Assembly: GCA_964030785.1 (NCBI GenBank)
Contig: OZ034967.1
Coordinates: forward strand, 52,977,533 to 53,041,532
From: Siderastrea siderea
Taxonomy: Eukaryota; Cnidaria; Anthozoa; Scleractinia; Rhizangiidae
Length of the DNA: 64,000 bases
Reading direction: 5' to 3'
Part shown: positions 47,464 through 58,300 of the stretch, piece after piece
How positions within the stretch are numbered: the stretch's first letter is position 1
Layout: each line of letters starts with the position of its first letter
Notes under the pieces: model-generated
Database searches by the model: none
The model's input: only the letters and a program-made list of their open reading frames with translations
What the model was told of the DNA's origin: nothing
Made by a program: the position numbers and the translations under genes

Positions 47464-50158
47464 ATGAACAACGTTGTATTGTTAGCTGTTTTCGCCACAA
47501 TAGCTTTCTTTGTTTTTCCATGTGACAGCGAGAGTGGCTCTTGCCCCTTGCTAAAGCCAACCTTTTTGGAAGGGCTTGCCAGCGTTATGGTCTCTGAACG
47601 CTCTGTCTTCATCAGTGATTTCATGAAGTTCTGCCGCGCTTTTGAACGAGGTATGAATACACTTGGTCTGTTCCTCTTAACTTCACCAACAGGTGCAATT
47701 ATTTAAGGCTGTGGTTGCATTCATAGGAAGTACCGTATATTTAGGCGTGAATTTTGCGGCTCTATTTAGCGGATTACCGTGTTTGATAGATTTTGTGGGA
47801 TCTGAGTGTTTGAGTTTTGTAAGAAATTGGTAATGTAAAAATTTGCCAATCAAAGAATGCGTGGATAACTGGAACTCGAATAACGAGCACACAATGGAAT
47901 TGGTAATTATTCAAGAAACAACGAATTGGTAGTTTCATAGTGGATTAAATTTAATTTTTTTTCGTAGAAACTATACATAACTATATTATATATAATAAAG
48001 TGTATATAGTTTGTCTCACGATGTAGTCACTTGAGTTGTAGATCGCGACGTTTCGACTGCTTACTGCTAGTCTTCATCAGGTGATGAGGTTGACTGGTTG
48101 CGCGTCACAATATGAATCACGATGGTCGGCTGTGATTGGTGCGTTTCGATCCTCGTTGTTCCGCTGTGAAGTTGTTTCCCGAGAGGTCCGATTTGAAGTT
48201 GTTCCCTCGGCGGTTCGCTGATGTACCGGTCTCCTGTTGTGTTTCTTGATCGTTGGTATCCACGCTTCAGGGATTTCAATTCCGTTGTCCCTATTGATGT
48301 TATCAGGGTGAAGTCTTATGTGGATAGCTTCCTTGACCCTACGGGTGTACCAGTGTGAGTCTCGATCAATAAACTTTTACCTCGTTCCAAAGCGGGTGGT
48401 GGCCGGTCTTATTGGCGTGCTCAGAAACGGCGGAGGTCTGGGTATGGGCGAGTTGTATATCCCTGTCATGCTCTTGTATATCCCTGTCATGTATCATGTA
48501 TCTTGTCATGTGTCATGTATCATGTATCATGTATCTTGTGTCATGTGTCATGTCATGACCCCTGTCATGTGTCATGACCCCTGTCATGTGTCATGTATCT
48601 TGTATATCCCTGTCATGTCGCGAGTTGTATATCCCTGTCATGATCCTCTCCTGCATAGATCTTCCTGTTTCGCCAATGTAGACTTTTCCGCATTCACAGG
48701 GAATCCTGTAGACTACGCCGTCTTGTTACACCGTCGATCCGGCTAACCGCCGAGGGAACAACTTCAAATCGGACCTCTCGGGAAACAACTTCACAGCGGA
48801 ACAACGAGGATCGAAACGCACCAATCACAGCCGACCATCGTGATTCATACGGTGACGCGCAACCAGTCGACCTCATCGCCTGATAAGGACTAGCAGTAAG
48901 CGGTCGAAAGGTCGCGATCTAGAACTCAAGTGACTACATCGTGAGACAAACGATATACACTTTATTATTTAACTGTATTTACCACGATGAACAATAACCA
49001 CCTTTTTTACAATATATTATATATATAATCAAGATCACATTAAAAACTTCCAGACAATACATCTTAAAAAATACATATCGAAATTTATACCTCCCTTTTT
49101 TATTTTCTTTCTTCGCAATGTGATCTGTTTTCTTATAATACTGCAATGTTATTGGCAAATAAGATTTGATGACTCTTGGCGCATATCATTAGTTAGCAAG
49201 AACATTATTATATTGTGCAAATTACTAAAATGTGTTCAAATGCGCATCCAGTACAAAGTTTATTAAACGAAAACGAACTGAACCTAAATATAAGTAAAAT
49301 GTAGTTCTAAAAAGGTCAGTGTGTAGTTGACATGATAAAAATCTTACACTCAGGACAGAAAAACGTTGCACGGGCGAAAATCGGCACGATCGGAACTCTC
49401 ACTAGTATAAGCTTTTTTGAACTCCAAACAAGCTCTGAAAACTTGCAGGTGAGGACATCTAAACCAAGAAATGAAGGATGGTCTATTCTTAAAACAAGTT
49501 TAGGCATTTTTACTAACTTTTTAAAATAACTTTGCAATCCAGAGGGACTAGTATTAAGACACTCCAAGTACCCTTCAAGTTACATAAGCCTTGTCTGTTG
49601 ATGTGTCGTTGTACCTTCTTCCAATTTATTCCATACTGTCAACTGCAACCGTACATAGATTTTTATGTTCAACCTTTTGCAGACCGATGGCTCAACTTGA
49701 CGCAAGAGGTCGTTTGCTTTGGCGCACGTGACAACAAGTTTGCGTCCATCGTGTTACCCTTTGAAGGCTTTCTGACGTCAATCAAGTTGGTTCACGTCAC
49801 TGGTCACGTGTCATGCGACAAAGGAGCACCTCAGTATAACAGCAAATGGGGTTGCTCTCGAAAACATCCCACTCTCGGCAGAACACCGTTCAACGTCGTC
49901 ATAACAGCGGGCAGGCAAAACGGAATCCTTTACCCGAGGGAGCTGTTTCTGACGGGAAGAAGAGAACCACTGTGGTACGAAATACCGGATGTAGATCCTG
50001 ACTCACCGGAACTAGTGCTAGGAGATTCGTCATATCCGTACTACGTCACTTCCGGACAAGAGCTGCGCATTTGGCTCGGGAAAGGCCTGCGGAATTCTGA
50101 AAAGGAGAAAGACGCGGGAAAAGTTTGCGTCAATGTGAAGGGGTGGTTCATGTATTAA
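47464..50158 (+). CDS. Secreted protein, family unrecognised, two exons (paralogue of 40549-42461)
   Basis: Exon 1 is 47464-47650 and exon 2 is 49683-50158, joined as GAACGAG|gtatga...ccttttgcag|ACCGATGG (phase 1), giving 220 residues. Exon 1 encodes a signal peptide (MNNVVLLAVFATIAFF...) and a short helical segment. It shows almost no similarity to exon 1 of the minus-strand paralogue. Exon 2 matches that paralogue throughout: RW at the junction, VCFGA, IKLVHVTGHVSC, WGCSRKHPTLGRTP, LYPRELFL, WYEIPDVDPDSPELV, GQELRIWLGKGLRN and a Cys near the C-terminus. The intron position and phase are identical, so the two genes descend from one two-exon ancestor. The 2 kb intron carries a Penelope-like retroelement fragment. 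Confidence 0.75.
47992..48968 (-). mobile_element. Penelope-like retroelement fragment with inverted copy of its own 3' end
   Basis: On the minus strand 48722 to about 48080 reads as the C-terminal GIY-YIG endonuclease region of a Penelope-like element. It has CECGKVYIGETGRSMQER, then HDRDIQLA, EHANKTGHHPLW, DRDSHWYTRRVKEAIHIRLH, INRDNGIEIPEAW, and ends at tandem stops near 48075. The frame is broken by a minisatellite (about 48460-48650). The last about 222 bases (47992-48213) are repeated inverted at 48745-48968, so the fragment is bounded by inverted repeats ending in TATACACTTTATTAT. No reverse transcriptase domain remains. Terminal repeats and 5' truncation are typical of these elements. 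Confidence 0.8.
48460..48650 (-). repeat. Minisatellite expanded from endonuclease coding sequence
   Basis: Tandem, irregular CATGACAGGGATATACAA and GATACATGACACATGA-type units. The first unit matches the HDRDIQL codons of the flanking endonuclease frame, so the array appears to have grown out of coding sequence after insertion. Confidence 0.7.
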
Positions 50159-51390
50159 CGTATATCATATGACACTGAACACACGTAGTCTAACAGGAGC
50201 TAACAATCGTTATCAGGGTTCATATGGTATGTAGTTGTGTAAGAGCCTTTTTTCAAGTTAAGTAATTTTCAGAGCGACATTTTATAAGCAGGTAAACGTG
50301 ATTTTTGTCATGTTGTTCCTCATTGTTTGCCTGCTTTAGATCACCCGACAGTTCACTTGAATTTAAGCATTTTAAATTGTCATTTTTTATGAATCAGAAG
50401 CCAGGGATATTGACATGGGAAAGCCTTAAAAGCAATCAAATTGACAATGGCGTTTAAAGGGTAAAATATTCAAGCAAAACAAGTAAAATCATGTGCAATC
50501 CACTCAAGAAGCGTATTGCTGACCAAGGAGTATGAGATTGAGTACAAAGGTAATGTCCATGCTTCATGTTATCACGATTCCCCAGAGCCAATCTCGTTCT
50601 CAGAGTCCACGTTACCCTTGTCCAGCGGAATGGGAAACGAGGACCAACGTGGGCTCTGGGAATGAGATTGCCCCAGAGCCAGATCGAGCCCTACTCTTGT
50701 GCACTCTGAAGGCGAGAACGGTTTCTTCTCCACTGGTCAAAAAACAGAGAAAAGCGAGTTATTTGAGTTCGTGACTGGTTTGAAATTCTTAGTCTCAATT
50801 ACTCTGATCTCAAGGCACCCATAACATAATTATTTCCTCACTAAAGGATACTAGTTTTCAGCAACCTGATTGGTTCCCTGTTCAAGGCATATGATGCAAT
50901 ATACTATCACTACCTTATTTGGAATGGATGCGTTTTTAAAATAAATAAATTTGACCCCTGATATCTCGAACTGAGATCTGTTCCGCCTTGTCGATTCCGC
51001 TCATTTATTTACTATTGGCTGTCTCGAACTCCCATTATTTCAAACAACTTTTTGGTTTCTCTTGCGCGTTAGAGAGTGGGGGGAAAGAGGGCTTAAACTT
51101 CCCGCTTCCCGTACCCTTTAATCCCGGTTCCCACCCTATTTTTGTTGCCCCCCCCCCACCTCTTTACGCCTTTTCGATTGCGAATTATTGCACAATGTTG
51201 CGTAATTTTTCCCTACTTCTCCACTCCACTTTGAACAGTTTTTAATAAAGCCGTAAGCATTGCATTTTACTGAGTAGCACAGAAAGTAGGACGTTTATAC
51301 GGGTTGGTTGCAAGGTCCTGCTCTGAAGACATGTTACAATCAACACTACTTCTTTAGATCACATAGTTTAAGAGATTACATACTTTACAG

Positions 51391-51549
51391 GGGTGTCAGT
51401 AAAACACGGGGTCGGGGTCGGGGTCGGGGTCCATTGTTCTTTTGTTTCGTTTTCTGTTGTCTTGCCCTAACCAAAACATAAAACCGAAAACGAAACAAAA
51501 GAACAATGGACCCCGACCCCGACCCCGACCCCGTGTTTTACTGACACCC
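51391..51549. mobile_element. 159-base hAT-like foldback with GGGGTC repeats in both arms
   Basis: The ends GGGTGTCAGTAAAACACGGG / its complement begin near-perfect inverted arms of about 62 bases. Each arm contains four GGGGTC (or GACCCC) hexamers followed by CATTGTTCTTTTGTTTCG. Exact 8-base flanking duplications CTTTACAG (51383-51390 and 51550-51557) fit a hAT-type insertion. Confidence 0.85.
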
Positions 51550-51864
51550 CTTTACAGGATACCACTAAGTCATTCAATAGGTACGTAGATTTATTCAGGT
51601 GAATTTGCGGTGAATTGCTTTATTCATCATGAAAGATTTACATGTTAAATTTTTACAAGACGAATCTGTATTTACATGAAATAAACTTATTGGTCATGTT
51701 ATTCAGGTGTAGAAGATTTCTAGGCCGACTTTTTCAGTTTATGCCACTAACATTGTTCCTAAATACGTCAAGTAAAATTCTCTTTGTTTTTTCTGAGGTC
51801 AAAGAAGTTAGGGTCCGGTCTCTGCGTGGCGTCCCGTACTTCAAAGGAAGGGACGCCACGTCCT

Positions 51865-51925
51865 TTGAAGGACGTCATTGACGTCATTAAGTTGTGACGT
51901 TGTGACGTCACAACTTAATGACGTC
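51865..51925. repeat. Palindrome rich in TGACGTCA
   Basis: A near-perfect foldback around 51897: GACGTCATTAAGTTGTGACG is mirrored by its complement, within a wider CTTTGAAGGACGTCATTG... context that itself contains a GGCGTCCC...GGGACGCC inverted pair. Several TGACGTCA (CRE-type) octamers occur. It may be a small transposon or a regulatory cluster. Confidence 0.6.
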
Positions 51926-53061
51926 ACAAAGTTCCCACAACCTCGTTTCGAGGGCACTTTCTCGTTATCCTGCTTCATTCCCCAAACTATGGAATCTTTT
52001 TTGATAGCCAATCAAAAAAAAAAAAAAACAAAGGTAAACAACGTCACGAGCTAACCAAACGCCGAATGAGAAAGAGCGGAAAACATGCAAAGCGAAGTCG
52101 CGATAATTCTGATGAATAAGTCGTTGCACAAATTTATGTTGAGCTAATTTATCCAATTATTCATCGAAGTTTATTTCAGGGCAAAAGCAAACAAATAAGT
52201 AGACTTCCGAAGGTAAAAACCATGAAAAATCATTTAAAAAATCATTAAAAAAACGTACGTAGAAGCGCTTTGGCGTACTGACTGACAATGAACGACCGCC
52301 CTAGGAAATAGTACTTTTAAAATGTCTTAATGGCAGAGACTGTTGTTAGCTATTGTATATGTTGAACATATGTTGTATTATTTGTATTGCTAAGAAAAGA
52401 AGAGCAATGATATGGAAAATTGTAATACTTTTATTTGAATTACACTGAAAGAAGAAAATGATAAAATAAGGTAAAAGATAAAGACAGGATAGCCCTTAGT
52501 AAACGAACTTCATTGTATTATCTAGATATCACATGACGGGGATGTACATGTCCGACTCCTTATATCTTGGCATACTCTCTTGTCAATCCCGGAATTCATT
52601 TTTCATTTGTCTTTTTATCTCTTTGACTGTATTCTTCTTCAGCTGACAGAACAAATTATACCCGGACGTCTGCGATTATTTTAATTGACTTGTCCTTTGA
52701 CTTGTGCCATAGAAATCAAGAAATGTGGAAAATGCCAGCAGACTGACGTTTTCCGGTTGTGAAGATTTCTTTCTGTAATCACAGTAATTATACAGATTAT
52801 ACGAGTGTTCAGCAAATAAAAAGTCGGCTTGCTAGGTGTTTGGTCTCACAAGAAACGAAGCAATGATTAGTGACTTGAAGATCCGTTTACATTTAATTCT
52901 GTGGTACTCGCTCGTCAGTCTGCAATAGACTTGAAGACCAACAATCGGGTCTCGTTTTACCGGTCTTTATACTTCTTGGGTTTACAGAATGCTAGAAAAA
53001 TTCTGAAAGACAACTTTTAAAGGGTGCTTTTCGTTACCAAAATCCTTTTCGTTTTATAAAA

Positions 53062-53988
53062 ATGGCCCAATCTAGGAGGAGACATTCAAGATTTTTCCTT
53101 TGCGGCCTTTGTAATGTGGTCTCGATAGCTGAGAATACATCCCATCAAGAAAACGCAAGGGAGCATTATGGACACGAAGAAAAAGAAAAGTTTTTTGTTG
53201 CAGTTCGTGAAGGCAGGAGCGAAGACAAACACACGGTGGGTCGAAGTACATCTGAATCGCAGTTGAATCTGAGCTCAGAAGACGAAGAAAGTGAAGAATC
53301 ACAAGAGATGAATCAGAGTTTGCCACAAGGAACAGTCGCTTGTGACGAAGAAGGGATGAAAAAAATGGGATGTATAAGGAAGAAAATTTGTTTGAACGCT
53401 GGCGAAGACCTCGAAAATATGAACTGTAAAAATGAGGGCGACGCCGATGTTGAAAAAGACAGCATCGATAATTGTTCAGGTAAGGTATTGCCAAGAACTT
53501 CACATAATGCATTAGCGCAAAGAGATTCAATCTCTCGTCCAGACATGCTATGTAAAGGTAAAATGACAATTGATTCTCAAGAACTAAACCAAGTGGAGAA
53601 AATGGAGAATGAAAAAGACAAGCAAAAGCAAGGGAATTCTGCTCCAAAGAATCCCAAGATCTTCCCAAGGGAAATTTTCTGGGAGTCAGTTGAGTCAACG
53701 GAATGCCAAATTCTTGAACAAGACCCCTCCCTGCTATTACCTACCACTAAAAAGTTGATGGGTCGAAGTAAACAAGCCTCAAAACTGCCAGAGATTAAAA
53801 TTAACGACACTCTTATAAAACCTGCCTGGATCGAAGAGCAACCAACCTCGCCGGGCAACCGGTGGAGGCGTGCGGTTGCGCTCAAGATGAAGGCCAAGAA
53901 AGGCCAGAGAATCCATCGAGATTCTGCCACTATCAACGAAGAGTACGAACTAATGATAGAGAACTTAAAACAGTACGGTGTATTGTGA
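53062..53988 (+). CDS. Unrecognised intronless protein, 308 residues
   Basis: I do not recognise the family. A basic, Cys-containing N-terminus (MAQSRRRHSRFFLCGLCNVV) precedes a long acidic, Ser/Glu/Lys-rich and probably disordered middle (SSEDEESEESQEMNQ). The C-terminal 60 residues look conserved in style: SKLPEIKINDTLIKPAW, GNRWRRAVALKMKAKK and a final Tyr/Leu-rich helix (EEYELMIENLKQYGVL). The ATG is preceded by a TATAAAA-like run only 10 bases upstream, too close to be a promoter. AATAAA lies at 54031-54036. Two internal donor-like GTAA sites (near 53479 and 53556) exist, but the frame stays open through both, so a single exon is the simpler reading. Confidence 0.6.
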   Translation: MAQSRRRHSRFFLCGLCNVVSIAENTSHQENAREHYGHEEKEKFFVAVREGRSEDKHTVGRSTSESQLNLSSEDEESEESQEMNQSLPQGTVACDEEGMKKMGCIRKKICLNAGEDLENMNCKNEGDADVEKDSIDNCSGKVLPRTSHNALAQRDSISRPDMLCKGKMTIDSQELNQVEKMENEKDKQKQGNSAPKNPKIFPREIFWESVESTECQILEQDPSLLLPTTKKLMGRSKQASKLPEIKINDTLIKPAWIEEQPTSPGNRWRRAVALKMKAKKGQRIHRDSATINEEYELMIENLKQYGVL

Positions 53989-54030
53989 CGCTATACTACA
54001 CCCATTCGTCTTATTAAGCTGAGGGTCTAG

Positions 54031-54036
54031 AATAAA
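54031..54036 (+). terminator. AATAAA poly(A) signal candidate
   Basis: A canonical hexamer 43 bases after the stop of the 53062-53988 gene. Confidence 0.5.
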
Positions 54037-54556
54037 AAGGACTGCAGTCCTTAGTGAACAAAACACTTCTCCAAATTCTTGGTATCTGTCGGCTAAAAGT
54101 CAAGAAATGTGGCCGACAACGGGTCAGGAGGAAGTCGAGATTTTGACTAAGCGAAGCAGATACGGTATATTATTTAACTAGATTTTTCCCTGAAGGACAA
54201 GAATAGAACCAACAAGAATGTTTCTTGAGTAATGGATTTGAAAAAGACAAACAAACAAACAAGAAGATAATTTTTGAGGACTTTGTCGATGTATTACTCC
54301 GCAAGCGAGCGCGAACTGCGTGTAAGGACCTGGGAGATGTCGAGAGTTGTCTAGTTTTCGCTGAGTAAAAAGACAAAAGACGCATTTGTACAGGGATAGT
54401 TCTCAATCTGAAGTAAAATACTCACAAACACCAGTGAGAATATGGAACTACTCTCAACTCTGTGTATTGTTTTAGGATACAGCACTTTCCTGCTGGCATC
54501 TGTGCATATTTTCTTCAGATTGAGACTAACCCTGTAAAAAAATCCAATGTACTTTT

Positions 54557-55037
54557 ATGTACTGGTGGACTCAAGACTGGACTATACGCGCCAAAAATCG
54601 AATGAATGGGAAGGGAACAACTGGGTACTATAGGTTGATATCAGCGCGCCTGTCCTCCACTCATCGCAATCTAACACCTGGAACAGGCTTAATAGAAATT
54701 GGAAGGACAGGATCCATATTCACTCTGACAAAAACATACGCCCAAAGAGACATACCTTTCGGATTATCTAATTTCAACAAAAGTTATATGACTATTTACA
54801 AAAATTTCTTTAGTGACGGCTGTACAAATAACTTAGTTCTGTATAAAAATAATGATTGTGCTATTCCAACACAACTCTGTGCATGCCAAATTCTACGATC
54901 CTTTATACAACATGGGACACACAAGCGCAGGAGATGTACACTTCAGATTTATTACAATTTTTTTACGAGAGGATTTAGACACCAAGGACGAGCAGACATA
55001 CAGCGTGCGATGTGATGCTCTTTGGGTGAAACCTTGA
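54557..55037 (+). pseudogene. Possible decayed coding sequence, unidentified
   Basis: Protein-like stretches occur in different frames within 500 bases. One frame ends AGDVHFRFITIFLREDLD...VRCDALWVKP with a stop at 55036; another upstream reads ISAPVLHSSQSNTWNRLNRNW. No single frame is open throughout and no splice sites join them. This looks like a frameshifted gene remnant, but I cannot name the family, and chance is possible. Confidence 0.25.
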
Positions 55038-55183
55038 GCTAACTTATGCTTCTAACTGTAATGTGAATTTTTGCATTTCACACGAAAGCCCTTGAGTTAC
55101 ATTTTCATAAAGTACAATTTGTTTTTGAATTGAATTTGAATTTTTTAAAAATCTTAGCATTTTTAAGCATTCTAGTGAGTCGA

Positions 55184-55393
55184 TTATTTCTTCTTCCCTT
55201 TAGAGGGTGTCTTTCTCCCTCCCTTGGCTGTTGACGCACTCTTTCGGCTTTTGCTTGGTGATGGTGACCTTTCTCTTTCTTTAGCTGCCTCCGCCGCTTG
55301 TGCTTCCTCTTTCTGCTTTTCAGCCTCTAAGAACTTCTGTCTGTAAGCTTCTCGTCTCTGATTCACCTCACTCCGGGCTTTGTCCAAAGCGGC
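55184..55393 (-). CDS. ADGB: ADGB terminal exon (charged coiled coil, Lys-rich tail)
   Basis: The acceptor is tctttgccag. The exon encodes 69 residues: AALDKARSEVNQRREAYRQK, then a Glu/Ala/Lys helix, an SPSPSKSRKS segment and a Lys-rich end (GKKK) before the stop at 55184-55186. The preceding exon (55948-55762) is a continuous charged helix (LARAFKTMREEVVEKKREQD), so the pair forms one long coiled coil. No canonical AATAAA was found on this strand within 150 bases of the stop. Confidence 0.85.
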   Translation of the reverse strand, partial: AALDKARSEVNQRREAYRQKFLEAEKQKEEAQAAEAAKERERSPSPSKSRKSASTAKGGRKTPSKGKKK

Positions 55394-58300
55394 CTGGCAA
55401 AGAAGAGGACATGAGAAAACCGTAATTGGTAGCTTTTAGTAATCGTCAAAAGAAAATCATTATGAAGGTCTTTCCACGCAACGCAATAGTTTTAGCCAAC
55501 GGGGTCTCACCCCAGCTATAACATCCAGGAGCGGATCCAAGATTTTATGAGGAGGAGGGGGTGGGGTTGCAACCCTTCAATCATCCCCTTGAATGCGCTC
55601 TTGAAAATTACATGGGGTTTTACGAAATACGAATAACATAACTGAAATGGGTTTTCCGTTAATACGGTAAAGTTTTGCACTGACAAGTTCACCAGTTTAC
55701 TAGTTTGCGTTAGACCCGACTGTCTGTTTATGATAGCAAAGATAAAATTTCCATGGTGTACCTGCATTTCTTCAGCTTCCTGTAACTGTCTTTCCTTAGC
55801 AGCGTTCCTGTCCAGTCTGTCTTGTTCTCTTTTTTTCTCCACCACCTCTTCACGCATGGTTTTGAACGCACGGGCTAAGGCAGCACGCTCCTGAAGGCGT
55901 GCCTCCTTTTCCTCCTCGTCCAGCAACACGGGCACACCGCCTCGTGATCTGGAAAAGAAAACAATTAGAGCTTAGGGCTCAGTTCAGGGGAAGTTTGATT
56001 CGCTGACAGGACTACGTCGACTGGTCTAGTTGTGTTGATTATCATTCCTGTATATAATAGATAGGGCTTCCTAAATCCGGCTCCAGGTCTCGAACCACCA
56101 GCCTTAAAACAGCCGCATTAACTTCTTCAACAATGCGACTGCACAGATGACTGATTATCTGAAAAGGCACACTATGTTCTCACCTGATGGTCTTGGGTGG
56201 AGCAAGAGGCTGTAGTATCTGATCTGGTTCCTTGGGAGGTGGTACTAGAGTTAATTCTCCTTGGTCCGCCTCGGATTGCACTGGTGACGTCACTGTGTCT
56301 ACAACAACACAAGAAAACGTATTGAGTTTCTCTTCCCACTATGAAAGCTTTGGTAATTTTTCTATGACGTGCAACTGCCAATACCGTTTCCTGGTTATAA
56401 ATAGAAAGATGGTTAATGAAGTTCGGTAGCAGTCTTTCAGTAGCTCAGTAACTATGAATCCAACATGTGTACCAAACGTAAGAGTCGTAATTATCAATTA
56501 TTTCGTACGCGGCAATCGTAAGAAAAAGTTAAATCGTCTAAACAGCGTAATTAGAGAGTTTATCTATTTAGAGGGTCTGAGGACCTTACTGAAGAAAACG
56601 GTACGTGTATCAGCTACTTACATATTTCGCTGGCAGAAGCATCTTTCTCTTCGTGTTGTTCCTCGTCGCCAGTTTCTTCTTCGATTGCATCTTTTTCAAC
56701 TTTTACCATGTGCTCGTTCAAAAACTTTTGGCGACTTTGTTGAGCCTTGGAAAAAAAAGGAAACAACCTTAACGCGACTTTCGAGACTCAGGAGTTAGTT
56801 GTGTGTCTTGTGCAGCCCAGTTTTTGTAATGCAATAAAAGTTTGCGTCCACTTTCAAAATTAGAGGCTTATGATTGACGACAGGCTAAAAGCCCCGATCC
56901 AAATAAATATCCCCGCATTTATAAATCAACAACTTCCAAACAAAATTACATGATCAGCTAAAACCTCCAACCCTTCATAAAAGTACAAAACATTTATGTA
57001 CCTGAAAGTGGCAAGAAGGCCTTGCAAGATATGTTTTTTAAACACAAACCAAAATTCGAAACATTCGACGCAACAAATTAGTGACCAACAGTAACTAATG
57101 TTTTGGTGGGAACTGCGTACTCGTCACAAGTTTGACAGCTGAGTGTAAAGAGAACTTAGTTTAGATTTGGTAATCAGTTACAATTCAGGTGACCGTCCTA
57201 CCTTGGCAGCTCGGCCTGGTTCAGCGGCTTCCCATGCCTGCTTCATGGCCTTTATTTCATCCTGTCTTTCTGTGTCCTTTTTAACCTCAATTTCTTCCTA
57301 CAAAACAAAATAAACCCTATCGGAACAGCATTCCACAAAATGAATAATCGATTAATGAATTGGTCTCCTTCGCACTGCAGGTAATTTGGGCGAGCAAGCG
57401 CTACACATTCCTTTATAAAACACCTAGACTGTAACCTCAGCTGTAAGCTACCTCCGCAGCGTTATTTGGGTTGTCACGCAACGCTTCTACCAGAAGAGCG
57501 TTACTATTGCATATGAAAAACATTCCTTTTACTTACTGTTCACTTCACAGAGCAAACACGAAAGTGTCCAGCACGTACCTGATTTGCGTCTGATACAATC
57601 CTTAGAGTCCAATTAGGTTTGCTGGAGTCGAATTGCTGCTGAAGGAAATAAGAAACAAGAAACGTTACAATGATTTTGGGCTAGATCAAGCCATTACTGG
57701 CAACTTTGATAAACAAAAAAAACTGTCTCAAAGAGTAAGAAGTTCCGCTGAATAACAGAACCCGCTCTCGCCAAATTGAATTTTTTTTCTTTCTGGGTAT
57801 TACTTGGTGTTACGGAAACCACTGTTAGTTAGCTATTGTGTTTAGGTCTGTGTGTTGTTTATTGTCTTTTGAATCTTTTGTTTTACGTCATTTGGTGATA
57901 ACAACTTTCCGTAACACCAAGAAACTCACCCTTTTAGTTTCGGGAGTAATTTACCATCTTTATTTTTCATCCTAAAAGGCCTATGTTATTTATGTTTCAG
58001 TGGCTAACTGAGAATGAGAAGGCTATACGACTGATAACTGCGTTTTCTGTTCTTGAGTTGCAATAAAATGACCCAACTCGCCCAGCAGCGCGTAAAACCT
58101 TGCCCAGCACCTGTGCTCCACCGAGAGTTCCCAGGGGCCCGTTTCTCGAAACTCCCGAAAACTATTTTAGGTGCACGATATTCTCAAACAGCTATACAAT
58201 ATTTATTGATTTTGAAAACTAGCTGACAAATAATTGCCATTAGCTGACAAATAAATGAGCTCGAAAAAATGCTTCCCGGGACCGGAAAGTTATCGGGAGT

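Larger units (their letters stand above)
50159..53061. other. Intergenic with hairpin elements
   Basis: It holds the 3' flank of the secreted-protein gene, a hAT-like MITE (51391-51549), a CRE-rich palindrome (about 51840-51925), a poly-C run near 51150 and a poly-A run near 52016. No gene was recognised. Confidence 0.5.

Noticed and set aside
48318..48746. Plus-strand open frame of 142 codons rich in Met, Ser, Cys, His and Val
   Set aside because: It is the antisense of the Penelope-like endonuclease remnant and its minisatellite.
53072..53936. Minus-strand open frames of 208 and 119 codons opposite the 53062 gene
   Set aside because: The plus-strand frame is longer, starts with ATG and has a poly(A) signal after it. 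The antisense frames look like shadows.
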